The position numbers and the translations under genes are program-made. Below are positions 44,505 to 53,167 of a DNA stretch of 64,000 nt, piece after piece. The stretch is from Steroidobacteraceae bacterium. GTDB lineage: Bacteria; Pseudomonadota; Gammaproteobacteria; Steroidobacterales; Steroidobacteraceae. Numbering within the stretch: the first letter of the stretch is position 1; every line of letters begins with the position of its first letter. The DNA lies in NCBI GenBank assembly GCA_025458865.1, contig JALORP010000015.1, positions 1 through 64,000 of the forward strand, given 5' to 3'. The notes below the pieces were generated by a model that was given only the letters and a program-made list of their open reading frames with translations, was not told where the DNA came from and searched no databases.

Positions 44505-45452
44505 TTGAAGCTTGCAATGATTTTTCCGGGCCAGGGCTCACAGTCCGTCGGCATGCTGGCGGACCTCGCGGCGGCGCGGCCCGAGGTGCGCGCCACCTTC
44601 GACGAGGCCTCGGCAGTGCTCGGCTACGACCTGTGGCGACTGTGTTCGGAAGGTCCCGAGGCGGACCTCAACGCGACCGAGCGGACGCAGCCGGCCCTGC
44701 TCGCGGCGGGCGTGGCTGCATGGCGCTGCTGGCGCGCCAGCGGCGGCCCGGTGCCGGCGGCGATGGCCGGTCACAGCCTCGGCGAGATCACCGCCCTCGT
44801 GTGCGCGGGCTCGCTGGGCTTCGCGGACGCGATCGACGTGGTCCGCTTCCGCGGCCGGGAGATGCAGGACGCCGTGCCGGCGGGCGAGGGCGCCATGGCG
44901 GCGATCCTCGGCCTCGACGACGAGGCGGTGGCCGCGGCCTGCGCCGAGGCGGCGGACGGCGGCGTGGTCGTGCCGGTCAACTTCAACTCGCCGGGCCAGG
45001 TGGTGATCGCCGGACAGGCCGGCGCGGTGGAGCGGGCGGTCGCGGCCTGCCGCGCGCGGGGCGCCAAGCGGGCGGTGCCGCTGCCCGTGTCCGTGCCGTC
45101 CCACAGCCCGCTGATGCGACCGGCCGCGGAGCGGCTCCGCGAGCGCCTCGGACCGATCGAAGTCGCCTCGCCCATGATCCGCGTGCACGCCTTCGACGAC
45201 AGCTTCCACGAGACGCCGGACGGCATCCGCGACGCGCTGTACCGGCAGCTCTTCAACCCGGTACGCTGGGCCGCGGTCGTCCGGCGGATGATCGCGGACG
45301 GGGTGACGCACGTGGTCGAGGCCGGTCCCGGCAAGGTCCTCGCGGGTCTCGTGCGGCGTGCCGAGGGTGGCCGCGGGCTCAACGTCCAGACGATCGAATC
45401 CGCGGCCTCGCTCGAGGCCGCGCTCGCGGCGTGCCACGAGGAGGCGACATGA
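44505..45452 (+). CDS. fabD: malonyl-CoA:ACP transacylase
   Basis: A 315-residue transacylase that loads malonyl groups on ACP for fatty acid synthesis. The N terminus IFPGQGSQSVGM and the nucleophile in AGHSLGEITAL (S91) are conserved; the catalytic His is in PVSVPSHSPLM. The start is a TTG at 44505, supported by GGGGGAG six bases upstream. It overlaps fabG by four bases. plsX, rpmF and fabH, which often precede it, are absent. Confidence 0.97.
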   Translation: MKLAMIFPGQGSQSVGMLADLAAARPEVRATFDEASAVLGYDLWRLCSEGPEADLNATERTQPALLAAGVAAWRCWRASGGPVPAAMAGHSLGEITALVCAGSLGFADAIDVVRFRGREMQDAVPAGEGAMAAILGLDDEAVAAACAEAADGGVVVPVNFNSPGQVVIAGQAGAVERAVAACRARGAKRAVPLPVSVPSHSPLMRPAAERLRERLGPIEVASPMIRVHAFDDSFHETPDGIRDALYRQLFNPVRWAAVVRRMIADGVTHVVEAGPGKVLAGLVRRAEGGRGLNVQTIESAASLEAALAACHEEAT

Positions 45453-46159
45453 ACGTACGCGGTGAACTGCATGGCGAAGTGGCGCTGGTGACCGGCGCCT
45501 CGCGAGGCATCGGGCGGGCGATCGCGATGGATCTGGCCCGCATGGGCGCGTCGGTGGTGGGCACGGCGACATCGGCCGACGGCGTCGCCGCGCTCGAAGC
45601 GTCGCTGCGGGAGGCGGGGCTCGCGGGGCGGGGGCTCGTGCTCGACGTGGGAGACGCCGCTTCCTGCGACGCGGCGCTGGCCGACGTCGAGGCCCGCGAG
45701 GGGCCCGTCACCATCCTCGTCAACAACGCCGGCATCACGCGGGACACGCTGCTGCTGCGCATGAAGGACGAGGACTGGGATGCCGTCCTGCGCACCAACC
45801 TGTCTTCGGTGTTCCGCCTGTCCCGGGGCGTGCTGAGGGGCATGATGAAGGCCCGCCGTGGCCGCATCGTCAACATCGCGTCGGTCGTCGGCCTCGTCGG
45901 GAATCCAGGCCAGGCGAATTACTGCGCCGCCAAGGCGGGCATCGTCGGCTTCACGCGGTCGCTGGCCCGGGAGGTCGCCTCCCGCAGCATCACGGTGAAC
46001 GTCGTCGCGCCGGGCTTCATCGACACGGACATGACCAAGGGCCTGCCCGAGGAGCGCCCCGAGGACGTGGCGGCGGCCGTGGCGTTCCTGGCGTCGCCCC
46101 GCGCGGCCTGGATCACTGGCGAGACCCTGAACGTCAACGGCGGGATGCACATGCCCTGA
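45449..46159 (+). CDS. fabG: 3-oxoacyl-ACP reductase with an apparent internal deletion
   Basis: A 236-residue NADPH-dependent SDR that reduces 3-oxoacyl-ACP. TGASRGIGRAIA, NNAGITRDTLLLRMK, the Ser in NIASVVG, Y-x-x-x-K in YCAAKAG and the C-terminal ITGETLNVNGGMHMP are all typical. Between FIDTDMTKGL and DVAAAVAFLAS there are about 15 fewer residues than in E. coli FabG, removing most of the mobile lid helices that cover the substrate. The deletion keeps the frame. An 8-base direct repeat (46046, 46058) lies at the join. Position between fabD and acpP confirms the identity. Confidence 0.94.
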   Translation: MNVRGELHGEVALVTGASRGIGRAIAMDLARMGASVVGTATSADGVAALEASLREAGLAGRGLVLDVGDAASCDAALADVEAREGPVTILVNNAGITRDTLLLRMKDEDWDAVLRTNLSSVFRLSRGVLRGMMKARRGRIVNIASVVGLVGNPGQANYCAAKAGIVGFTRSLAREVASRSITVNVVAPGFIDTDMTKGLPEERPEDVAAAVAFLASPRAAWITGETLNVNGGMHMP

Positions 46160-46178
46160 GTCCGCCTTCGTGCTACAA

Positions 46179-46204
46179 TTGCTTGAATTTATTTAATTTA
46201 TAGT
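46179..46204 (+). promoter_or_regulatory. A+T-rich candidate promoter before acpP
   Basis: Bases 46175-46204 are strikingly A+T-rich for this genome. TTGCTT (46179) and TATAGT (46199) could serve as -35 and -10, but their spacing is only 14. A separate strong promoter for the abundant acyl carrier protein is expected here. Confidence 0.45.
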
Positions 46205-46314
46205 CCGAATCGCATGGCCGTGGTGGCGACCGCCCGCGGCATTGCCTAGAATGCTCCGCCCGTGCCTGGCCCCGAGCCGGGACGGAAGTTCCCAGTCACA
46301 GGACAATAAACACG

Positions 46315-46557
46315 ATGAGCACAGTCGAAGAACGAGTGAAGAAGATCGTCGCCGAGCAGCTCGGCGTCAAGGAGGAGGAAGTGACCAATGACGCCTCCTT
46401 CGTGGACGATCTGGGGGCCGATTCGCTCGATACGGTTGAGCTGGTGATGGCGCTCGAGGAAGAGTTCGAGACCGAGATCCCGGACGAGGACGCCGAGAAG
46501 ATCACCACGGTCCAGCAGGCCGTCGACTACATCGTCGAGCACCAGGCCAAGACCTGA
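46315..46557 (+). CDS. acpP: acyl carrier protein
   Basis: An 80-residue, highly acidic carrier. The phosphopantetheine site is S37 in [20 protein letters not shown]. Its codons are A+T-richer than neighbouring genes at several sites, as often seen in highly expressed acpP. Placed between fabG and fabF with its own upstream promoter region. It shuttles acyl chains in fatty acid and lipid A synthesis. Confidence 0.98.
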   Translation: MSTVEERVKKIVAEQLGVKEEEVTNDASFVDDLGADSLDTVELVMALEEEFETEIPDEDAEKITTVQQAVDYIVEHQAKT

Positions 46558-46648
46558 CCGACATGCCGCAGGCCCGGGCCGCGGCGCCCGGGACCTGTTG
46601 GCATTCCGTGGATCCCCCGCCGCCCATCACTGCCGAGGGATACCCGCC

Positions 46649-47893
46649 TTGAGCAAGCGCCGAATCGTCGTCACTGGGCTCGGGCTCCTGTCTCCGCTGG
46701 GCTGCGGCGTCGCCTCCTCCTGGGAGGGGATCCTGGCGGGCCGCAGCGGCATCGGGCCGATCAGCCGCTTCGACACGTCGAACTTCCCCGCGAAGATCTA
46801 CGGGGCGCTGAAGGGCTTCAATCCCGAGGACTACCTTCCAGCCAAGGAAGCCCGGCGCGTCGACCCGTTCATGCAGTACGGCGTCGCCGCGGGCGTGCAG
46901 GCGATCCGCGACTCGGGCCTCGAGATCAACGACGACAACCGCGAGCGGGTGGGTGTCGTCTTCGGCGCCGGCATCGGCGGCATGCAGACCATCGAGGAGA
47001 ACACCGCCAGGTACCTCGAGGCCCGCACGCCGCGCAAGATCTCGCCGCTGTTCATTCCCTCGAGCATCATCAACATGATCTCGGGGCACCTCTCGATCTT
47101 GCACGGCATCCACGGCCCGAACCTCGCCGTGGTGACCGCCTGCACCACCTCGACGCACGCCATCGGGCTCGCGATGCGCACGATCCAGTACGGCGACGCG
47201 GACGTCATGGTTGCCGGCGGCGCCGAGATGGCCGAAACGCCGCTGTCCGTCGGCGCCTTCTGCCAGGCCAAGGCGCTGTCCACGCGCAACGACGATCCCG
47301 CGGGCGCCAGCCGTCCCTGGGACCGCGACCGCGACGGCTTCGTGATGGCCGAGGGTGCCGGCGGCATGGTGCTCGAGGAGTACGAGCACGCACGGGCGCG
47401 CGGAGCCAACATCTATGCCGAACTGGTCGGCTTCGGCATGAGCGGTGACGCCTACCACATCACGGCGCCGCCCGCCGACGGCGACGGCGCGCGCCGCGCG
47501 ATGATCAATGCGCTCCGGGACGCGGGCTGCAACCCCGGGGACCTGCAGTACATCAACGCGCACGCGACCTCGACCGAACTCGGGGACGTCGCGGAGACCG
47601 CGGCGATCAAGCGGGCGTTCGGGGATCACGCGGCGCGCCTCGCGGTCAGCTCGACCAAATCCATGACCGGTCACCTGCTGGGCGCGGCGGGCGCCGCCGA
47701 GGCGATCTTCACCGTGCTCGCGATCCGCGACCAGGTCGCGCCGCCGACGATCAACCTCGACAACCCGGGCGAGGGCTGCGACCTCGACTTCGTGCCGCAC
47801 ACCGCGCGCGAGATGCGCATCGAGGTGGCGGCCTCGAACTCGTTCGGCTTCGGCGGCACCAACGGCACGCTGGTCTTCCGCGCGCTGCGCTGA
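46649..47893 (+). CDS. fabF: 3-oxoacyl-ACP synthase II
   Basis: A 414-residue condensing enzyme. The nucleophilic Cys is in [13 protein letters not shown] and the two His are in [12 protein letters not shown] and [15 protein letters not shown]. The C terminus has [16 protein letters not shown] chose the TTG start at 46649 because GAGGGA lies eight bases before it and the product begins [12 protein letters not shown], the family N terminus. It elongates acyl-ACP with malonyl-ACP. Confidence 0.97.
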   Translation: MSKRRIVVTGLGLLSPLGCGVASSWEGILAGRSGIGPISRFDTSNFPAKIYGALKGFNPEDYLPAKEARRVDPFMQYGVAAGVQAIRDSGLEINDDNRERVGVVFGAGIGGMQTIEENTARYLEARTPRKISPLFIPSSIINMISGHLSILHGIHGPNLAVVTACTTSTHAIGLAMRTIQYGDADVMVAGGAEMAETPLSVGAFCQAKALSTRNDDPAGASRPWDRDRDGFVMAEGAGGMVLEEYEHARARGANIYAELVGFGMSGDAYHITAPPADGDGARRAMINALRDAGCNPGDLQYINAHATSTELGDVAETAAIKRAFGDHAARLAVSSTKSMTGHLLGAAGAAEAIFTVLAIRDQVAPPTINLDNPGEGCDLDFVPHTAREMRIEVAASNSFGFGGTNGTLVFRALR

Positions 47894-47930
47894 CCGGTCC
47901 TGGGGCCGGTCGACGCCCCGGACGCCGGGC

Positions 47931-49283
47931 ATGGATTCCGCACCCCCCCCTGATCCTTCCAGCGGCGCAGCCCCGGCCGAAGCGCTGCTGGCCCTGCACC
48001 GCGCCCACCCGCGCGCCTATCCGGTCCTGCTCGAGACGGCCGCGCAGCTCGCCGGGCAGCCGAGCCACTCGCTGCTGCTCGCCGCGCCGGGCGATCGCCT
48101 CGTCCTCTACGGCGATGGGAGGCTCGAAGGCCCGGGCCGGGGCAGCAGCTTCCTCGGGCGGCTCGACGAGTGGTGGCGCGCGGCGGGTGCGCCGTCGCCC
48201 GGCGAGCTTCCCTTCGCGGGCGGATGGTTCCTGCTGCTCGGCTATGAGCTCGCCGGCGAAATCGAGCCCGTGCTGCGCCTGCCGCGTGACGCGGGTGCCG
48301 TGGTCGCCGTCGCGTGGCGGATGCACGCCTCGATCTGGCACGAGCACGCCTCGGGCCGAACGGGTTTCGTCGCGGAACCCGGCCACGAGTCGCTGCCGGC
48401 ACGCATGCGCGCCGACCTCGCCGCGGTCCGGGTCGCACCGCCGCTGCCCGAGCCGCTCGCGCTGGACGTGGCGGAGGACGACCCGGCGCACTACCTTGCC
48501 GCGGTCGAGCGGGCGCTGGGCCACATCGCCGCGGGCGATTTGTACCAGGCGAACCTGTCGCGGCGCTGGACAGCCCGCCTCCGGCCGGACGCCACGCCGG
48601 CGGATGTCTATGCCCGGCTGCGCCGCTCGAACCCGGCGCCGTTTGCGGGCCTCGCGGACCTCGGCGGCTTCGCGGTCGCCTCGAGCTCGCCGGAGCGGCT
48701 CGTGCGGGTCCGGGGCGGCCTGATCGAGACGCGGCCGATAGCGGGCACGCGCGCGCGCGGGCAGGCTGCCGACGAGCAGGCGATCCGGGAGCTGATGGCG
48801 CACCCCAAGGAGCGAGCCGAGCACGTGATGCTGATCGACCTGGAGAGGAACGACCTCGGCCGACTCTGCAGGCCCGGCTCCGTGCACGTGGACGAGTACA
48901 TGACGGTCGAGAGCTACGCCCACGTCCACCACATCGTGTCGAACGTGCGCGGCGAGCTCGCGGAGGAAGCGACCCCGGCGGCGGTGATCCGTGCCCTGTT
49001 CCCGGGCGGCACCATTACCGGCTGCCCGAAGGTGCGCTGCATGCAGCTGATCGCGGAACTGGAAGGCCGCCCCCGGGGCCTGTATACGGGCGCGATGGGT
49101 TACCTGGCCGGGGACGGCAGCATGGACCTCAACATCCTCATCCGGAGCATTGCGATCGAGGACGGCCGCGCCGACCTGCGCGCCGGCGCCGGCATCGTCG
49201 CCGACTCGAATCCGCTGCGCGAACTCGAGGAGACCCGCGCCAAGGCGCGGGGCGTCCTGCGGGCCCTGGCTGAGCGCGGCTGA
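47931..49283 (+). CDS. pabB: aminodeoxychorismate synthase component I (PabB-type), PIAGT variant
   Basis: A 450-residue chorismate-utilising enzyme. The ADC/anthranilate synthase core is clear: YQANLSRRW, PFAGLADLGGFAVASSSPE, RAEHVMLIDLERNDLGR and the C-terminal PGGTITGCPKVRCMQ. Where E. coli PabB has the catalytic Lys of PIKGT, this protein has A271 in RPIAGT, as in TrpE. The placement directly before pabC supports a PABA role; anthranilate synthesis is the alternative. No glutamine amidotransferase gene is adjacent. Confidence 0.85.
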   Translation: MDSAPPPDPSSGAAPAEALLALHRAHPRAYPVLLETAAQLAGQPSHSLLLAAPGDRLVLYGDGRLEGPGRGSSFLGRLDEWWRAAGAPSPGELPFAGGWFLLLGYELAGEIEPVLRLPRDAGAVVAVAWRMHASIWHEHASGRTGFVAEPGHESLPARMRADLAAVRVAPPLPEPLALDVAEDDPAHYLAAVERALGHIAAGDLYQANLSRRWTARLRPDATPADVYARLRRSNPAPFAGLADLGGFAVASSSPERLVRVRGGLIETRPIAGTRARGQAADEQAIRELMAHPKERAEHVMLIDLERNDLGRLCRPGSVHVDEYMTVESYAHVHHIVSNVRGELAEEATPAAVIRALFPGGTITGCPKVRCMQLIAELEGRPRGLYTGAMGYLAGDGSMDLNILIRSIAIEDGRADLRAGAGIVADSNPLRELEETRAKARGVLRALAERG

Positions 49284-50077
49284 TGCGCGTGCTGGTGGAT
49301 GGCGCCGCCGACGTGGGGCTCGATCCCCTCGACCGGGGATTGCAGTACGGCGACGGGTTGTTCGAGACCGTGGCCTGGCGGCGCGGCGCGCCGCGCCTCG
49401 CGGAGTACCACCTCGAGCGGATGGCGACCGGCTGCGACCGGCTCGGCATCCCGCGCCCGCCGGAACGGGCGCTGCTGGCGGAGATGGCCGAGGTGGCCGG
49501 CGCTGGGGATGCGACCGTCAAGGTCGTCGTCACCCGGGGCAGCGGACCTCGCGGCTACCGGCCGCCCCGCGCGCCGAGTCCGCGCCGCATCGTCGCGGGC
49601 TTCGAGGCGACCGCCGCGCCAGCCGGCCCGTGGCAGGCGCGGCTGTGCGCGACCCGCCTCGGGCGCAATCCCTCCCTGGCCGGCCTGAAGCACCTCAACC
49701 GGCTCGAGCAGGTGCTCGCGCGGGCCGAGTGGGACGACCCGGGAATCCACGAGGGGCTCATGCTGGACGACGTCGGCCGCGTGGTGTGCGGCACGCAGTC
49801 CAACCTCTTCGTGGCCGCAGGCGGGAGGCTGGTCACGCCGCGCCTGGACGAATGCGGCGTCGCGGGCGTCATGCGTCGCGCGGTCCTCGCATGGGCCCGC
49901 GCCTGCGGCCTCGACGCGGCCGAGGCCCACGTCACCGTCGACGACCTTCGCGCGGCCGACGAGGTTTTCGTCACCAGCGCCCTGATCGTTGCGCGACGGC
50001 TGTCGTCCATCGACGGATCGCCGCTGGCCGGCGGCGTCCTGCACGAGGAGTTCATCGCATGGCTAGAGGCGCATTGA
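49283..50077 (+). CDS. pabC: aminodeoxychorismate lyase
   Basis: A 264-residue fold-type IV PLP enzyme that converts aminodeoxychorismate to p-aminobenzoate for folate. Family motifs: DRGLQYGDGLFETVAW, the PLP Lys in SLAGLKHLNRLEQVLAR (about residue 136) and VVCGTQSNLFV. Its start overlaps the pabB stop by one base; mltG starts 19 bases inside its 3' end. Confidence 0.95.
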   Translation: MRVLVDGAADVGLDPLDRGLQYGDGLFETVAWRRGAPRLAEYHLERMATGCDRLGIPRPPERALLAEMAEVAGAGDATVKVVVTRGSGPRGYRPPRAPSPRRIVAGFEATAAPAGPWQARLCATRLGRNPSLAGLKHLNRLEQVLARAEWDDPGIHEGLMLDDVGRVVCGTQSNLFVAAGGRLVTPRLDECGVAGVMRRAVLAWARACGLDAAEAHVTVDDLRAADEVFVTSALIVARRLSSIDGSPLAGGVLHEEFIAWLEAH

Positions 50078-51114
50078 TCCGCTGGGCGCTTCTCGCGGCG
50101 CTGGCCGGCGCCCTGGCCGTGGCGGGCGGCTGGCTCGGCCTGCGCTGGCTCGACGACCGGCGCATGGCCGCGCCCGTCGAGGGCCTGCAGGCGCCCGCAG
50201 TCTTCGTCATCGAGCGCGGCACTTCCCTGCGCGGCGTCGTCCGCGTGCTCGAGAACGCCGGCCTGCTCGAGCATCCGGGGAGCTTCTCGCGCAGCGCGGT
50301 GCGAAGCGGTGTCGCCGCCAGCCTGAAAGCGGGCGAGTACGAGGCGCGCCCCGGCGTCACGCCCGCGGAGCTTCTCGGCATGCTCGCCGAGGGGCGCGTA
50401 TTGCTGCACCCGCTGACGCTCGTCGAGGGCTGGACGGCGCTGCAGGCGCTGGCCGCCGTGCAGGCGCATCCGGCGATCGACGTCCGGATCCCCGCCGGGG
50501 ACATGGCGGCGCTGGCCACGAGCCTCGGCCTCGGTGGGCGCTCGGCGGAGGGCATGCTGTTCCCGGACACCTACCTGTTTCCCCGCGGCACCCCGGACGA
50601 GGCCCTGCTCAGGCAGGCGAAGCAGCGCCTCGAGGCCGTGCTGGCACAGTCCTGGGAGTCGCGCCAGCCCGGCTTGCCGCTCGCCGAGCCCTACCAGGCG
50701 CTGATCCTCGCCTCGATCGTCGAAAAGGAGACGGGGGCGCCCGACGAGCGCCCGCTGATCGCGGGCGTGTTCGTGAACCGGCTGCGAATCGGCATGCGCC
50801 TGCAGACGGACCCGACGGTGATCTACGGGCTTGGAGCGGCGTTCGACGGCAACCTGCGGCGTGCGGACCTGCAGCGCGACACCGAGTACAACACCTACAC
50901 GCGCGCCGGGCTGCCGCCGACGCCCATTGCGCTCGCGGGCCGCGCGGCGATCGAGGCCGCCACGCGTCCGGCTGACACGGAAGCCCTGTACTTCGTGGCG
51001 ACCGGCCTCGGCGACGGCCGGCACCGGTTCGCACGCACCCTCGCCGAGCACAACGCCAACGTGTCGAGGTATATCCTTGCGCTGCGCGAAGCGCGCAGCG
51101 GCGGGAGCCAGTGA
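50059..51114 (+). CDS. mltG: endolytic murein transglycosylase
   Basis: A 351-residue protein (YceG-like). An N-terminal membrane helix (ALLAALAGALAVAGGWLGL) anchors it on the periplasmic side. A LysM-like region with RGTSLRGVVRVLENAGL precedes the catalytic domain, which has SIVEKETGAPDERPLIAGVFVNRL with the catalytic Glu, then LQTDPTVIYGL and YNTYTRAGLPPTPI. It cuts nascent glycan strands and may set their length. It overlaps both neighbours. Confidence 0.96.
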   Translation: MARGALIRWALLAALAGALAVAGGWLGLRWLDDRRMAAPVEGLQAPAVFVIERGTSLRGVVRVLENAGLLEHPGSFSRSAVRSGVAASLKAGEYEARPGVTPAELLGMLAEGRVLLHPLTLVEGWTALQALAAVQAHPAIDVRIPAGDMAALATSLGLGGRSAEGMLFPDTYLFPRGTPDEALLRQAKQRLEAVLAQSWESRQPGLPLAEPYQALILASIVEKETGAPDERPLIAGVFVNRLRIGMRLQTDPTVIYGLGAAFDGNLRRADLQRDTEYNTYTRAGLPPTPIALAGRAAIEAATRPADTEALYFVATGLGDGRHRFARTLAEHNANVSRYILALREARSGGSQ

Positions 51115-51770
51115 AATTGCGCGGCCGGTTCGTCACCTTCGAGGGCATCGAGGGGGCCGGGAAGTCGACGCAGCTCGCCGAGGCTGCGCGCTTTCTCGCC
51201 GCGCGTGGCATCGAATGCGAGGTCACGCGTGAACCCGGCGGCACGCCCGTCGCGGAAACGCTGCGCCGGCTGCTGCTCGAGCCGCAACCCGAGGCCCTGG
51301 ATGCGACCGCCGAGCTGCTGCTGGTGTTCACGGCAAGGGCGGTCCACGTCGCGAACCGGATCCGGCCGGCCCTCGAGCGGGGCGCCTGGGTGCTCTGTGA
51401 CCGCTTCACCGACGCAACCGAGGCCTACCAAGGTGCCGGACGCGGCCTGCCGGCCGGACAGATCCGCGCGCTCGAGTCCATCGCGCAGCACGGGCTGCGG
51501 CCTGACCTGACGCTGCTGTTCGACCTGCCCGTCGAGCGGGCGCTCGCGCGGGCCGCGGCGCGCAGCACCTGCAGCGACCGGTTCGAATCCGAAGAACGGG
51601 CCTTCCACGAGCGGGTGCGGCAAGGCTACCTCGCCATCCTCGCGCGCGAGCCGGGCAGGCTTCGGCGCATCGACGCCTTGCCGGGCCCGCGCGAGGTGAG
51701 CGCGCAGGTGGAGGACGCCCTCGAGGCCGCCGTCGCCGATTGGAGGAACGGGAGCGCCGATGGCCGGTAA
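51111..51770 (+). CDS. tmk: thymidylate kinase
   Basis: A 219-residue kinase phosphorylating dTMP to dTDP. P-loop FEGIEGAGKSTQ, the DR(F/Y) motif CDRFTDATEAYQGAGRG, and the lid region present. The GTG start at 51111 overlaps the mltG stop (GTGA). It overlaps holB by 11 bases. Confidence 0.97.
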   Translation: MKLRGRFVTFEGIEGAGKSTQLAEAARFLAARGIECEVTREPGGTPVAETLRRLLLEPQPEALDATAELLLVFTARAVHVANRIRPALERGAWVLCDRFTDATEAYQGAGRGLPAGQIRALESIAQHGLRPDLTLLFDLPVERALARAAARSTCSDRFESEERAFHERVRQGYLAILAREPGRLRRIDALPGPREVSAQVEDALEAAVADWRNGSADGR

Positions 51771-52806
51771 GCGGTCAGCCCCGGCCCCGGAGGTGGTGCC
51801 GGACATCCCGGAACGCCTCGCGGTGGCCGACGCGCCGTGGCTCGCGCCGACCCGCCAGCGCCTGCAGGCTGCGTGGCGATCGGGGCGCTTCCCGCACGCG
51901 CTGCTGCTGGTTGGACGGGCGGGCCTGGGCCAGTCCGAGCTCGCGCTCTGGGTGGCCCAGCTCGCCCTGTGTGAGGCGGCGGACGGCAGGCCCTGCGGCG
52001 GCTGCGGTGCCTGCGTCCTGTTCCGGTCCGGGAATCACCCGGATCTGCACCGCGTGACGCTCGAGGACGATTCCAAGGTTGTCAAAGTCGACCAGATCCG
52101 GGCGCTGTCGGCCGTGCTGGCGATGCGCAGCTACCGGGGCGGATACCAGGTCGGCATCGTCGATCCCGCGGATGCCCTCAATACAAATGCATTCAATGCA
52201 TTACTCAAGACTCTTGAAGAGCCATCTGAGCAGACGCTGCTGGTCCTCGTGGCTTCGCGGCCGAGCGTCCTGCCCGCCACGATCGTCAGCCGCTGCCTGC
52301 GTCTCCCGATGCCGGTGCCGACCGCTGCCGTGGCTGGCACCTGGCTCGCCCGGCGCCGGCCAGGTACGGACTGGGAGCAGGTCCTCGCCCTGGCGCAAGG
52401 CGCGCCCCTCGCCGCGCTCGACCTTGCGGAGGCCGGGGTGGCGGAACTTGGGCCGGCGCTGGCGCGCGACCTCTCGCAGGTCGGCTCGGCCGGATTCGAC
52501 CCCTGGCGCCTCGCCGAGGCCTGGCACAAGGACCGCCCCGGGGAGCGATTGCTGTGGATCGAGCACTGGGTGACGGGCTGGCTGCGCGAGGCACTGGCGG
52601 CCGGTGACGCGGTTAACAATAATCGCTCATCCGGGTTGCCAAGGGCGGCGGCCGGCACGAACATGGGCCCTGTGTTCGCGTTCCTCGACCGGCTTCGCGC
52701 GGCGCGCGCGGCGGTCGAGGGCCCCCTCAACACCCAGCTGCTCCTCGAGGACCTGCTGGTCGCGATGGGTGAGGCCTTTGCCGCGGCCCAGGGCCGCACA
52801 GGATGA
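51760..52806 (+). CDS. holB: DNA polymerase III subunit delta'
   Basis: A 348-residue clamp-loader subunit. The degenerate nucleotide site (LLVGRAGLGQSELA) and zinc-binding cysteines (LCEAADGRPCGGCGACVLF) precede the sensor region ALNTNAFNALLKTLEEP. That last segment (52180-52233) is encoded with A/T-ending codons quite unlike the rest of the gene. delta' joins tau/gamma and delta to load the beta clamp. It overlaps pilZ by four bases. Confidence 0.95.
   Translation: MAGKRSAPAPEVVPDIPERLAVADAPWLAPTRQRLQAAWRSGRFPHALLLVGRAGLGQSELALWVAQLALCEAADGRPCGGCGACVLFRSGNHPDLHRVTLEDDSKVVKVDQIRALSAVLAMRSYRGGYQVGIVDPADALNTNAFNALLKTLEEPSEQTLLVLVASRPSVLPATIVSRCLRLPMPVPTAAVAGTWLARRRPGTDWEQVLALAQGAPLAALDLAEAGVAELGPALARDLSQVGSAGFDPWRLAEAWHKDRPGERLLWIEHWVTGWLREALAAGDAVNNNRSSGLPRAAAGTNMGPVFAFLDRLRAARAAVEGPLNTQLLLEDLLVAMGEAFAAAQGRTG
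52180..52233 (+). other. A+T-rich codon patch inside holB
   Basis: Eighteen codons (N-T-N-A-F-N-A-L-L-K-T-L-E-E-P-S-E-Q) use AAT, ACA, GCA, TTA, ACT, CTT, GAA, CCA and TCT where neighbours use G/C-ending codons. It contains the near-repeat AATGCATT-C-AATGCATT. It may hold an internal promoter or control site for pilZ, or reflect local selection. Confidence 0.5.
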
Positions 52807-53159
52807 CGATGCGCGCACCTTCGACGAAGCCGGGACTGCTGACGCTCACCATCAAGGACAAGAGCGCGCTGTACCTCGCTTACATGCCCTTCGTGCGCAA
52901 CGGTGGCCTGTTCATCCCGACCAACAGCAATTACCGGCTCGGCGACGAGGTGTTCATGCTCCTCAACCTGATGGGGGAGGAGGAGAAGCTGCCCGTGGCC
53001 GGCCGGGTGATCTGGGTGACGCCGAAGGGCGCGCAGGGCAAGCGCACGGCGGGCATCGGCGTGCAGTTCAGCGAACAGGATCGCGGCACCACGCAGAAGA
53101 AGATCGAGTCCTACCTAGCCGGGGCGCTCGGCGGGGACAAGCAGACGCACACGATGTAG
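52803..53159 (+). CDS. pilZ: PilZ domain protein (type IV pilus PilZ-like)
   Basis: A 118-residue PilZ-fold protein. It aligns with type IV pilus PilZ from the same gene neighbourhood (holB-pilZ): LTIKDKSALYLAYMPFVRNGGLFIPTN and LGDEVFMLLNLM. The RxxxR/DxSxxG c-di-GMP motifs are not present, as in pilus-type PilZ proteins that do not bind the nucleotide. Needed for pilus assembly or twitching in relatives. It is convergent with the cNMP/rhodanese gene. Confidence 0.9.
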   Translation: MTMRAPSTKPGLLTLTIKDKSALYLAYMPFVRNGGLFIPTNSNYRLGDEVFMLLNLMGEEEKLPVAGRVIWVTPKGAQGKRTAGIGVQFSEQDRGTTQKKIESYLAGALGGDKQTHTM

Positions 53160-53167
53160 GGCCGGGC

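Noticed and set aside
49081-49092. TGTATACG in pabB as a further regulator site
   Set aside because: It is within coding sequence and lacks the last base of the palindrome; the same holds for the copy at the EEP gene start near 57113.
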